From an uncultured Draconibacterium sp. (GTDB lineage Bacteria; Bacteroidota; Bacteroidia; Bacteroidales; Prolixibacteraceae): a stretch of DNA of 64,000 bases. The position numbers were made by a program, and so were the translations under genes. The DNA lies in assembly GCF_963677575.1 (NCBI RefSeq), contig NZ_OY782038.1:3599501-3663500 (forward strand), in the 5' to 3' direction. The notes beneath the pieces are model-generated. The model saw only the letters and a list, made by a program, of their open reading frames with translations, had not been told where the DNA came from and did not search any database. Positions 1-7,582 of this stretch are shown here, in pieces; the stretch's first letter is position 1; the number at the start of each line of letters is the position of its first letter.

Positions 1-2303
1 AGTATATTTTCCATTGCTTTTCCCAGTTTCTGGGCTTCTTCAAGGAACTGCTCAACTGTTAATTCGCGGTGGTAAATTACACCGTGTGTAGCGCGTAGCA
101 GCGGCGATTCGTTTTGGTAGAAGAAATTTTTACCCAACAACAACTGTATTTGTTTGTGCTGATCGAACCAAACGCGTTGTGTCAGGTCGCTGAATTTACC
201 GTCTAACTGGTAACTTGGGAACGAAGCATTAACCTGAGTAATGTAACACTCCGAGAATGATTTGCCCAGTGTTGCCAGTGAGTTCAGCGAAACCGGAACG
301 ATCACTTCAACATCCCACGGGTTATATTTGAACCACACATTACGGTAACCAACAATTCGCAGGTTGCTCAGGTCTTCTTCTTTGCTCCAGTCTTCAACGG
401 CTTTTGCGATTGCCATCAGTACTTTGTAATGTGTGTCGGGGCCACTTCCCTGCGGATCCATTGCCAAACTAATAACCGTTGGCTTGTATTTTCTGAAGTC
501 TTCCAGAATTGGAAGAATGTCTTTGTCGTAGTTCGATTCTCCCGAGTAAAAGCCTAAACGCAAGTGGTGAACATTTTTCACCATAATACCGTAGTGCGCC
601 CAAACCAGCTCCTCTTCAAACTCGCGGATCATTCCTTTCAGCTTCTGAATTTTTGGTGGATTTTTTCCGCCGTCGTAAGTACTTTTCAGGCTGGTAAGAA
701 TCTCGAAGATGGTCTCACGAAGTTCTTCCTCGTTGTTAATTTTCCAAATAGATACCAACGCACGAACAACACGGTGACAAACTCCGCGGCGTTTTTCCTC
801 TGCATCCTGTGCCGCAATGTTGTCGAGGTAGTGGTAAATGTCTTTGTCCCACTTGTATTTATACCCGTCTTTAAAAAAGTCGGGGAAGTTGATCATTTCA
901 ATCTTACCCTGATTCATCAGGTCTTTTGTTTCAACCAGCAGGTCGTACAAAAAGGTATTGGTAACCGCTGTAAAACCCGATGTAGCTACCGAAAAATGAA
1001 GTTCGTTGCTTGCATCGCGCGATTGGCGGTTGGTCGATGGCATAATGCCAAGCATAATATCGTCGTGGTGCGGACCGGTGTGGTAATACGTCTGGTTCAC
1101 CTCTTTTTTCATCCCTTTTTGCAGTTTCGCCAAAGTTGAATCGATAACCGACTGAACAGTGTTTTCGTTCAGATCGGGAATCATACTGCAATATTTGTCG
1201 GCTTTCAGGTCTTCCAAATCCAGTTTAGAGCCGAACTTGTTTATTTTTTTACAGAGCTCCATTACCGCTCTTTCTGTTTTCTGGTGGTTCCACGGCGTGC
1301 AGGTGTAATAGCACTCAATGCTGTCTTCAAGAGTCACAGCCGCACCTTCAGTGAGGTAAAAACGGGCATTCTTTAGTTTTTGCAGTGCTGTTGCCGGAAA
1401 CGTTACCGAAGGTTCTTTTTCCAGTGACGCTTTTATGGTGTCGGCGATGGCTTCGCCGGCAGCATAAACAATGGCTTTATTATCCGGATTAAAAGTAAGT
1501 GTGCCCAAACCAATGGTAACAACCAGGCGGTTTTTCGATACCTCAATTCCACCCAAATCAGCAGCCGTTATAGCTTGTGTTTCAAAGTTTGTTTCGGTTA
1601 AACGTGTTGACGAAAAATGATCGGATCCACGCGTGTTGAAAGCGATCAGTCCATCAGGGCCAATGCCACTTAGGAAGAAACCGATTCCACCTTTTTCGCG
1701 GATTTTGTTTTCGTAAGCCGTACACCAGTTATCAATCTTAAAAATCGATTCTTGTTGCAATTGCTCCTGGTGTGTTTTTGCTTCGCGGTAACGTAACGAC
1801 AGGTCGATTTTAAAATCAGGGAATATCTCTGAATAATGTTTGCCTTCTGCCAGTTTAATTTCTTCTGAATTAATAAGCAGGGCATTTTCTTTTTTAAAGC
1901 CTAAACCATCAATGTATTGTTTTTGTGCGTAGTTGTAAAGGCTGTTGTGTTGCTCCGGATTAATGGGAAAAAACTCACCCATTTGAACAAAGGAAAGTTC
2001 TCTAAGATCAGGCTTTTTTACATCGGCCAAACCATATTTCTCCAAAAAGTCTTTCCCTTTCTTGTTATTCCAGTTATCAAGTAAAAGATGGGTGAAATCC
2101 AGAAAATACTGTGCCGTTTTCCCTGTTGGTAAACAGGCTACACCATTCGGATTTTTACTTGCCCACTCTAAAAAACTTAATGCCGAAAGCAGCCCTAGTT
2201 TTGGGAAACTTTCTGTAGTGATATACGGAATTCTGGTCGAAATTTTCTTTGACTTTGTTTCTTCGAAAAATGCTTCTTCAACCTTTGTAAAATTGACTGT
2301 CAT
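1..2303 (-). CDS. NagB-like isomerase/deaminase domain fused to a PIG-L/LmbE-like deacetylase domain (partial, 3' end missing)
   Basis: This frame is open from ATG at 2303 to the window edge, at least 767 codons with no stop. Roughly the first 320 residues look like glucosamine-6-phosphate deaminase (NagB): a substrate loop of the form GIGPDGLIAFN followed by SSTRL and a VTIGLGTL segment. The canonical loop has DGH; here the His is Leu. From about residue 405 a PIG-L/LmbE-like zinc deacetylase domain begins at a PHHDDIMLG motif (canonical PHPDD) and a later GPDTH supplies another likely metal His. Large NagB-like proteins of this type are known in Bacteroidetes. A role in amino-sugar catabolism is inferred. 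The start lies 3 nt past the ROK regulator stop, so the two are probably co-transcribed. Deaminase activity is uncertain because of the His loss. Confidence 0.8.
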   Translation of the reverse strand, partial: MTVNFTKVEEAFFEETKSKKISTRIPYITTESFPKLGLLSALSFLEWASKNPNGVACLPTGKTAQYFLDFTHLLLDNWNNKKGKDFLEKYGLADVKKPDLRELSFVQMGEFFPINPEQHNSLYNYAQKQYIDGLGFKKENALLINSEEIKLAEGKHYSEIFPDFKIDLSLRYREAKTHQEQLQQESIFKIDNWCTAYENKIREKGGIGFFLSGIGPDGLIAFNTRGSDHFSSTRLTETNFETQAITAADLGGIEVSKNRLVVTIGLGTLTFNPDNKAIVYAAGEAIADTIKASLEKEPSVTFPATALQKLKNARFYLTEGAAVTLEDSIECYYTCTPWNHQKTERAVMELCKKINKFGSKLDLEDLKADKYCSMIPDLNENTVQSVIDSTLAKLQKGMKKEVNQTYYHTGPHHDDIMLGIMPSTNRQSRDASNELHFSVATSGFTAVTNTFLYDLLVETKDLMNQGKIEMINFPDFFKDGYKYKWDKDIYHYLDNIAAQDAEEKRRGVCHRVVRALVSIWKINNEEELRETIFEILTSLKSTYDGGKNPPKIQKLKGMIREFEEELVWAHYGIMVKNVHHLRLGFYSGESNYDKDILPILEDFRKYKPTVISLAMDPQGSGPDTHYKVLMAIAKAVEDWSKEEDLSNLRIVGYRNVWFKYNPWDVEVIVPVSLNSLATLGKSFSECYITQVNASFPSYQLDGKFSDLTQRVWFDQHKQIQLLLGKNFFYQNESPLLRATHGVIYHRELTVEQFLEEAQKLGKAMENI

Positions 2304-2306
2304 ATT

Positions 2307-3524
2307 TTATTTTTTTGAGATTCTTTCCAGCGCATAAGCTGCTGCTCCCATCGTTCCGGCTTTGGCTCCCAGTTCCGAAAACTGAATTTGGGTTTCGTTG
2401 CTTATGTCGCGGTTACTAAATGTATGAATAGCTTGTTGAATAGGCGCCAGAATAAACTGACTGGCCACTGCAACTTGCCCTCCGATAATGATCAATTCTG
2501 GATTAAAAATCTGGATCAGATAAGCCATTCCTCGTCCCAGCCATTTTCCTACTTCAGAGAAGAGTGAAATGGCAAACTGGTCGCCGGAATTGGCAGCCTG
2601 AATAACTATTGAAATATCTATTTTGCTTAAATCGTCTTTTACCAGTTCTTTTATCAGCGAAGAATGACCTTGCTGAATTCCCTCGCGCGCCTGGCGAGCA
2701 ATGGCGTTGGCCGAAACAATGGTTTCTAAACAGCCTTGTTTTCCGCACACACAAAGTACGCCGTTATCGGCCAGTGGCAAGTGACCGAATTCGCCCGAGT
2801 AGCCCGATTTTCCGGTATATAACTTCCCGTTGATAATGATACCCAGTCCTAAACCCCAGTCGGCCTGTAGCATCAATACGTTTTTCTTGCCTTTTGCTAA
2901 ACCGAAATATTGTTCGGCGAAGGTGCGCAATTTGGCATCGTGATTAATAAAAACCGGAATTCCGAAAATCTTTTGCAGTTTCGAAAACAGGTCTTTTTCT
3001 TCAGGGAAATACGTTTGGTTTACGCCTTCTTTTTGGTTGATCAATCCCGGCAGTTCAAGTCCGGCCACCAAAATTTTTTCGCGGTCGATATTGCTGTCTT
3101 TTATAACTTTTTCAAGTTCGGCGTTTACCTGGTTGAAAATGTTAATGTCCGACGACATTTTTATCTGGAAATAGTGTGGGCCGCTAACCTCCTGGTTGCA
3201 ACTGTTGAAAATGGAAATAATAGTGCGGGCCACATTTATGGTTATTCCAACTACATAAAAACCGTTTTCAACAAGTCCGTAAATATTCGGGCGTCGGCCA
3301 CCACTCGAATCGCCACGTCCTAACTCTGTTACCAATTGGTCTTCAATTAGCTCGAGTAGAAGGCTGTTTATTTTTGGTGTACTTAATTTAATTTGGCGGG
3401 CAAGGTCGGAATTTGAAAGCGGGCCGTTAAAATAGATTGAACGAAGAATCTGTTTTTTCTGGGCAATCTTTTTTTGCTCAACTGCCTGACTTTGATTTCC
3501 TGTAGTTTTAAATAGTTTTTCCAT
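2307..3524 (-). CDS. ROK-family transcriptional regulator (NagC/Mlc/XylR type)
   Basis: A 405-residue protein with an N-terminal winged helix (about residues 20-75, including the segment LSNSDLARQIKLSTPKINSL), then a ROK sugar-kinase-like fold. The glycine-rich GLGLGIIINGK region and the zinc motif CVCGKQGCLE near residues 256-265 are characteristic of ROK repressors. Members bind a sugar or sugar phosphate and release DNA. It is immediately upstream of the NagB-like fusion gene with only 3 nt between, which suggests it senses an amino sugar or its phosphate and controls this small operon. The inducer is not visible from sequence. Length is normal for the family (about 380-410). Confidence 0.88.
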   Translation of the reverse strand: MEKLFKTTGNQSQAVEQKKIAQKKQILRSIYFNGPLSNSDLARQIKLSTPKINSLLLELIEDQLVTELGRGDSSGGRRPNIYGLVENGFYVVGITINVARTIISIFNSCNQEVSGPHYFQIKMSSDINIFNQVNAELEKVIKDSNIDREKILVAGLELPGLINQKEGVNQTYFPEEKDLFSKLQKIFGIPVFINHDAKLRTFAEQYFGLAKGKKNVLMLQADWGLGLGIIINGKLYTGKSGYSGEFGHLPLADNGVLCVCGKQGCLETIVSANAIARQAREGIQQGHSSLIKELVKDDLSKIDISIVIQAANSGDQFAISLFSEVGKWLGRGMAYLIQIFNPELIIIGGQVAVASQFILAPIQQAIHTFSNRDISNETQIQFSELGAKAGTMGAAAYALERISKK

Positions 3525-3568
3525 AACTGTGGTTGCAAAAATCAGAATATTTTAAATATGAAACAAGC

Positions 3569-3593
3569 TTCTTTTTAAAAAAATTAAAAAGAA
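3569..3593. promoter_or_regulatory. A/T-rich palindrome upstream of the ROK regulator gene
   Basis: TTCTTTTTAA, five A residues, then TTAAAAAGAA: a perfect 10-bp inverted repeat 45 bp before the ROK start codon. It lies where an autoregulatory operator would be expected. In A/T-rich DNA such palindromes can arise by chance, so this is only a candidate operator. Confidence 0.3.
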
Positions 3594-3671
3594 TGTGTTA
3601 ATTCTCCTAAATTTAACCATTCATTTACAATTCATAAAAAATTAATATGATAATATTTTAATGTTACTTAC

Positions 3672-3702
3672 TTTCGAAGATATTTACAATCGGATAATTT
3701 TA
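3672..3702 (+). promoter_or_regulatory. Weak Bacteroidetes-type promoter before the PHP gene
   Basis: TTTC at 3672-3675, 19 nt, then TAATTTTA at 3695-3702. The spacing fits the Bacteroidetes consensus (TTTG, about 19 nt, TAnnTTTG), but each box has one mismatch. It would give a leader of about 125 nt that contains the element shared with the gene at 5820. The rest of the 3525-3833 gap is A/T-rich with no further gene. Confidence 0.35.
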
Positions 3703-3720
3703 AACAAAAGCTTCCGGCAT

Positions 3721-3833
3721 GATGAAACGAGTATCTCAAATTTTTGCCACACAACTTGTCCCGGATAACCGGGAGGAGAATGATGAAAAGCGAGTTCCAT
3801 GAGTTACCTTAATCAATAAACAATTTTAAACGA
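3721..3833 (+). promoter_or_regulatory. 5' leader with an element shared with the gene at 5820; contains short ORFs
   Basis: The leader starts with GATGAAACGAG (3721) and has GAGTTCCATGAGTTACCTT (3792-3810), ending AAACGAATG at the start codon. The same blocks occur before 5820, with the second block at exactly the same distance from the ATG. A 26-codon ORF (3722-3802, starting MKRVSQIFAT) spans it. A second mini-ORF, beginning with ATG ATG at 3781, follows a good Shine-Dalgarno-like GGAGGAGA. A CCCGG-ATAA-CCGGG hairpin lies at 3760-3773. Function unknown; a translated leader or RNA element is possible. Confidence 0.4.
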
Positions 3834-4931
3834 ATGAAAAGATTTGGATCTATAATTGTACTGCTCGTTTTAAGCAGCGGATTACTGAATGCGCAGGCAC
3901 GGCGAATGATTAATATTCCGGATATTAATGGTTACAAAACACTGAAGTGCGATTTGCACATGCACACCGTATTTTCTGATGGTACTGTTTGGCCAACCGT
4001 TCGTATTGAAGAGGCCTGGAACGAAGGATTGGATGCTATTTCAATTACCGATCATATCGAATATCGTCCGCATTCGATCGATGTAGTTGCTGATCATAAC
4101 CGTTCATATGATTTGGCAAAACCATTGGCCGATCAGTCGGATATTTTATTGATAAAAGGGACCGAAATTACACGCAGTATGCCACCGGGGCATTTAAATG
4201 CTTTGTTTATAACCAACACCAATTTGTTGGAGTTGGAAGATGTGCAAGCCGCTGTAAAAGAGGCGCGCGATCAGGGAGCATTTATTATGTGGAATCACCC
4301 GTGCTGGGATGCGCAGCAACCCGACTCGGTAGTGTGGTGGGACGAACATTCCTATTTTTTCGAGAATGATATGTTGCACGGAATTGAAGTTTATAACTGG
4401 GAGTTTTGTCCGGAAGCCATGAACTGGGCCAACGAGAAAAACTTAACCATGCTGGGGAATTCCGATGTGCACGGGCCAATGGATGTTAACGATGGACACC
4501 GGCCACTAACCCTGGTTTTTGCAAAAAGCCGTACTATTGGCGGAATTAAAGAAGCTTTGTTCGATGGACGAACCGCCGTTTATTTTGACAACACCATTGC
4601 CGGACGTTCCGAATTTTTGGAACCGATTTTCTTCGAGTCATTGGAATACAAAAACACGCCACTAAAACTACGAAACAAGGAATCGAAAGTGGTAAAAATC
4701 ACCAATAATTCGGATGTAGACTATGAACTGGAGTTGGTTCAGCCGGGTGTAGGTTTCGATGCTCCTGAAACGATTACGCTGAAAGCGCATCATGTTTCGG
4801 CCTTGAGTTTAAGCGGCAATTCGGATGAGGTGGCAAATACCGGAAGTTTGAATGTTTATTACCGGGTTAATAATATGCTCACCGGTGTTGACGATCCGCT
4901 TGTAGTAACTTTCACTTTCCGAAACAATTAA
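3834..4931 (+). CDS. Exported PHP-domain phosphoesterase (Sb-PDE-like)
   Basis: 365 residues with a signal peptide (about 1-20, ending LLNAQA). The PHP metal site is intact: LHMH at 41-44, TDH at 72-74, Glu111 in KGTEIT, His120, NHP at 154-156 and SDVHG at 210-214. About the last 100 residues form a beta-rich tail, probably an accessory domain. PHP enzymes hydrolyse phosphoester bonds using a trinuclear metal centre; Bacteroidetes homologues are often named Sb-PDE family phosphodiesterases. The substrate is unknown and periplasmic location is inferred from the signal peptide. A 44-nt gap separates it from the oxidoreductase gene downstream. Confidence 0.85.
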   Translation: MKRFGSIIVLLVLSSGLLNAQARRMINIPDINGYKTLKCDLHMHTVFSDGTVWPTVRIEEAWNEGLDAISITDHIEYRPHSIDVVADHNRSYDLAKPLADQSDILLIKGTEITRSMPPGHLNALFITNTNLLELEDVQAAVKEARDQGAFIMWNHPCWDAQQPDSVVWWDEHSYFFENDMLHGIEVYNWEFCPEAMNWANEKNLTMLGNSDVHGPMDVNDGHRPLTLVFAKSRTIGGIKEALFDGRTAVYFDNTIAGRSEFLEPIFFESLEYKNTPLKLRNKESKVVKITNNSDVDYELELVQPGVGFDAPETITLKAHHVSALSLSGNSDEVANTGSLNVYYRVNNMLTGVDDPLVVTFTFRNN

Positions 4932-4975
4932 CCGGAAGTATTGTTAGGGTGCTGTAGTTTTCTATTCGAATATAA

Positions 4976-5644
4976 ATGTCAGCAAAAACAAAAAAAGAAC
5001 CACAATTATTTAAGCAGGTAGTTACCAATAACGAAGAGATTTCGCCTGGTGTACACGTGATCTCGTTTCAACGAAATTCGGAATTTTTGCCCGGGCAAGT
5101 GGTTAAAATCGGTGTCGGCACTGATCATCCGCCCCGTATTTACAGCATTTGCAGCGGCAACCAGGAAGACGAGATCCGAATTCTGTTCAACATTAAAGAC
5201 GATGGTTTTCTAACCCCTAAAATGGCCGCCATGATTCCGGGAGATACGTTATGCGTTTCGGAACCTTACGGAAGTTTTCTGGGAACAAACGAACCGGCCT
5301 GGTGGATTGCCACCGGAACCGGAATTGCTCCTTTTTATGCCATGTACCGTTCGGGAATGTCTGAAAGCAAAATGCTTATTCACGGTGTGAGGCATTTAAA
5401 CCAGTTTTATTTCGAGGATGAGTTAGAATGGTCGATGGGGAAAAATTATGTTCGATGCTGCTCGAAGGAACAATCGTGTGATGTTTTTCCAGGAAGGGTG
5501 ACCAATTATCTGGAGGGACTGACCGATTTACCAGATGTAAAATATTACTTGTGCGGAAAGGCGTTAATGGTTGTGGAAGTGCGCGATATGCTGATTGAAA
5601 GAGGTGTGGATTACGCCAATATAATCGCTGAAATTTATTTTTAA
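4976..5644 (+). CDS. FAD-dependent ferredoxin/flavodoxin--NADP reductase-like protein
   Basis: 222 residues, a compact two-domain FNR module. RIYSICS at 54-60 is the FAD-binding RxYS motif; EPYGSF near 96-101 and GTGIAPF at 114-120 mark the FAD/NAD(P) interface; the C terminus ends in an aromatic residue after AEIYF, as is common in this superfamily. It has no signal peptide, so it should act in the cytoplasm. The electron partner is not identifiable. It follows the PHP gene by 44 nt on the same strand and may be co-transcribed, though no shared pathway is apparent. Confidence 0.85.
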   Translation: MSAKTKKEPQLFKQVVTNNEEISPGVHVISFQRNSEFLPGQVVKIGVGTDHPPRIYSICSGNQEDEIRILFNIKDDGFLTPKMAAMIPGDTLCVSEPYGSFLGTNEPAWWIATGTGIAPFYAMYRSGMSESKMLIHGVRHLNQFYFEDELEWSMGKNYVRCCSKEQSCDVFPGRVTNYLEGLTDLPDVKYYLCGKALMVVEVRDMLIERGVDYANIIAEIYF

Positions 5645-5652
5645 ACCCCTTA

Positions 5653-5683
5653 TTTGAATCCGAGTGTAATATTTGTACTTTAG
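5653..5683 (+). promoter_or_regulatory. Candidate promoter for the LolA-like gene
   Basis: TTTG at 5653-5656, 19 nt, then TACTTTAG at 5676-5683 (consensus TAnnTTTG, one mismatch). Transcription would start near 5690, leaving a leader of about 130 nt that carries the shared element described next. Confidence 0.45.
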
Positions 5684-5725
5684 TGGTACTAATTCTTCGC
5701 ACTTAATTTTATAAAATAGATTCAA

Positions 5726-5819
5726 GATGAAACGAGCATACAATCTACATCCTTTTGAAATGTGAATAGTTTTATGCGAGTTACATGAGTTACCTTTAAA
5801 AATTTAAAATCATAAACGA
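5726..5819 (+). promoter_or_regulatory. 5' leader sharing blocks with the leader of the PHP gene
   Basis: GATGAAACGAG at 5726 and GAGTTACATGAGTTACCTT at 5778-5796, then AAACGAATG at the start. Block two begins 44 nt before the ATG in both genes, counted from its GC lead-in; block one is 50 nt upstream of block two here and 69 nt in the other copy. Both genes encode exported proteins beginning MKR. A 12-codon ORF starts at 5727. The encoded peptide is not conserved between copies, so conservation seems to act on the nucleotides. Confidence 0.4.
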
Positions 5820-6530
5820 ATGAAACGTACCTTTTTATTAACCGCCTTAATGCTTTTAGCATTAATCAGCACACAAGCACAATCACTCGACAAAGTATTG
5901 GATAGTTACTACAAAGCCAATGGTCTGGATAAAATGGCCGATGTAAAAACATTCAATGTAAAAGCAAAAGTTAGCGTAATGGGAATGGAAATGCCCATGG
6001 AAATAAAAGTGAAAAAGCCCAACAAGTTCCGTGTAGACATGGAAATGATGGGACAAAAAACCATCAGCGCTTTTAATGGCGAAAGTGGATGGATGATTAA
6101 CCCGATGATGGGAGCCGGAGTTCAAGACCTTGAAGGCGACCAGTTAAAACAAGCAATGGGCCAGGCCGACATGGAAGGTGCCCTATACAACTACAAAGCA
6201 AAAGGCAGTAACATTGAGATGCTGGGCAAAGTTGATGTTGACGGAGCCGAGGCTTACAAACTGAAATTGACTGACAAAGATGGTGTTATTCAAACTTATT
6301 ACATTAATGCCGACGATTATATGGTTTCGAAAGTGGAATCGAAAGCAGAAGCAATGGGCCAAACAATGGATATTGTTACAAAAATGGTAGAGTACAAAGA
6401 TGTGAACGGTATTAAAATGGCCAATAAGATTGAGGTTGAAATGCCAATGGGTAAACAGTCGGTGGTAATGGAAGAAATTAAAATTGATGAGCCAATTGAC
6501 GATGCTCTTTTCGAAAAACCTGCAAATTAA
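5820..6530 (+). CDS. Exported LolA-like outer-membrane lipoprotein-sorting protein
   Basis: 236 residues with a signal peptide (about 1-20, ending STQAQS). The body is an alternating beta-sheet pattern with lipid-handling features typical of the LolA/LolB fold: the segments NVKAKVSVMGMEMPMEIKVK and FNGESGWMINPMMG, and a repeated Met-rich hydrophobic face. Bacteroidetes carry several such proteins of 220-250 residues, and most are not the true lipoprotein carrier LolA. Periplasmic location is likely. It is followed by a strong terminator at 6553, so it is probably transcribed alone from the promoter at 5653. Confidence 0.75.
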   Translation: MKRTFLLTALMLLALISTQAQSLDKVLDSYYKANGLDKMADVKTFNVKAKVSVMGMEMPMEIKVKKPNKFRVDMEMMGQKTISAFNGESGWMINPMMGAGVQDLEGDQLKQAMGQADMEGALYNYKAKGSNIEMLGKVDVDGAEAYKLKLTDKDGVIQTYYINADDYMVSKVESKAEAMGQTMDIVTKMVEYKDVNGIKMANKIEVEMPMGKQSVVMEEIKIDEPIDDALFEKPAN

Positions 6531-6552
6531 GATTAACTACATAAAAAGATTG

Positions 6553-6575
6553 AAGGGCGGTTTACCGCCCTTTTC
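6553..6575 (+). terminator. Rho-independent terminator after the LolA-like gene
   Basis: AAGGGCGG, loop TTTA, CCGCCCTT, followed by TTTTCT: an 8-bp G+C-rich stem and short U run, 22 nt after the stop codon. Confidence 0.85.
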
Positions 6576-6728
6576 TAATGCACAATTTTTAAGAATAGAA
6601 ACATAATTTAAGACGAAGTGCCAACTCCTTTAAGTTTGTTAACGATTAACATAAACACGTTTAACTTTTTTTAGGTGTTTCGGGGCAATATTTAAAACAC
6701 CTTTGACCAAAATCTAAAATTCAAAACG

Positions 6729-7244
6729 ATGAAAATAAAGTTTCTGTTAGCTGCGGTTGTAATCCTTTGCGTTGCTACGGTTGCAAACGCCCAAAAGCCG
6801 TTAAAAATCGGGCATGTAAATATTCAAGAGCTGGTGCAAAAACATCCATCGATGGATAGTCTTCAGACTATTATTGACAGAGAGTCAAAAGACATGCAAC
6901 AGATTTACGAGGAAATGATTGCGGAACACGAAGCTGCCATTGAAAAGTTTGAAGCCGAAAGTGATACCTATTCCGATTTTGTGAAACAGACCAAACAAAA
7001 CGATATTTTGGAGCAGTCGCAAAAAATACAGAATTACAGTCAATCGGCGCAGCAGCAGTTGCAAAACCGCAACATGGAACTCATTCAACCCATATACAAA
7101 GAAATTAACCAGGAAATCAGTAACATTGCCGGAGCGCAAAACTTTACTTATGTGCTCGATGTAAGTGCCGGAAACGTGGCCTATATCTCTCCCGAGAGCG
7201 AGGATTTAACACCCTTGGTTTTGAAGGCGATAAAAGGAGAGTAA
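6729..7244 (+). CDS. Skp/OmpH-family periplasmic chaperone
   Basis: 171 residues: signal peptide (about 1-21, ending VANAQK), a short beta segment (IGHVNIQELVQKHPSMD), a long charged coiled coil (about residues 45-125) and a closing beta region (FTYVLDVSAGNVAYISPESEDLT). This matches Skp/OmpH, a trimeric chaperone that holds unfolded outer-membrane proteins in the periplasm. Length is standard. It stands alone here, not next to bamA as skp often does, so it may be one of several OmpH paralogues. TTTG at 6635 and TAACTTTT at 6662 are a weak promoter candidate. Confidence 0.88.
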   Translation: MKIKFLLAAVVILCVATVANAQKPLKIGHVNIQELVQKHPSMDSLQTIIDRESKDMQQIYEEMIAEHEAAIEKFEAESDTYSDFVKQTKQNDILEQSQKIQNYSQSAQQQLQNRNMELIQPIYKEINQEISNIAGAQNFTYVLDVSAGNVAYISPESEDLTPLVLKAIKGE

Positions 7245-7259
7245 TAAAGTATAGTTTCG

Positions 7260-7343
7260 TTCACGCAAAGATTTAAATAAGCGAAAAATTCGTGAAGAAT
7301 TTTGCTTTGCGCGCTTTGCGAATACTCTGCGTCTTTGCGTGAA
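7260..7343. repeat. REP-like imperfect palindrome in an intergenic region
   Basis: TTCACGCAAAGA (7260-7271) and TCTTTGCGTGAA (7332-7343) are perfect 12-bp inverted repeats. The inside holds further CTTTGCG units (CTTTGCGCGCTTTGCG). Intergenic sequences of this style recur in Bacteroidetes genomes (recalled knowledge, copy number not checked). The rest of the 7245-7582 gap holds an inverted repeat at 7515 and no gene. Confidence 0.55.
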
Positions 7344-7514
7344 ATTAATCCTTAATCAATCATCATTTATCCTTTTTCGCTGCCGTTAAATAAACCAAAC
7401 TAACCGTTCGATAAGTTACCCTTTTAAATTTCAAGAATAGCTACCAAATTTGAATAGTACCGATGTGAAATCAAATTGAGCCTTTAATTTTTCAATCGGC
7501 ATTAACCATTGTAA

Positions 7515-7546
7515 TTTCAGTGTTTTGCTTAAGGCTCACACTGAAA
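7515..7546. promoter_or_regulatory. Inverted repeat upstream of the sensor kinase gene
   Basis: TTTCAGTGT (7515-7523) and ACACTGAAA (7538-7546), a perfect 9-bp inverted repeat with a 14-nt centre, ending 36 nt before the kinase ATG. It could be an operator or a leader hairpin; no terminator U-run follows. Confidence 0.35.
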
Positions 7547-7582
7547 AACAATTGGTGTAACATAATTTTTAAATTTATAGCT

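Noticed and set aside
564..1139. 191-codon ORF on the plus strand
   Set aside because: It lies fully inside the NagB-like/PIG-L fusion gene on the opposite strand, whose protein shows family motifs throughout.
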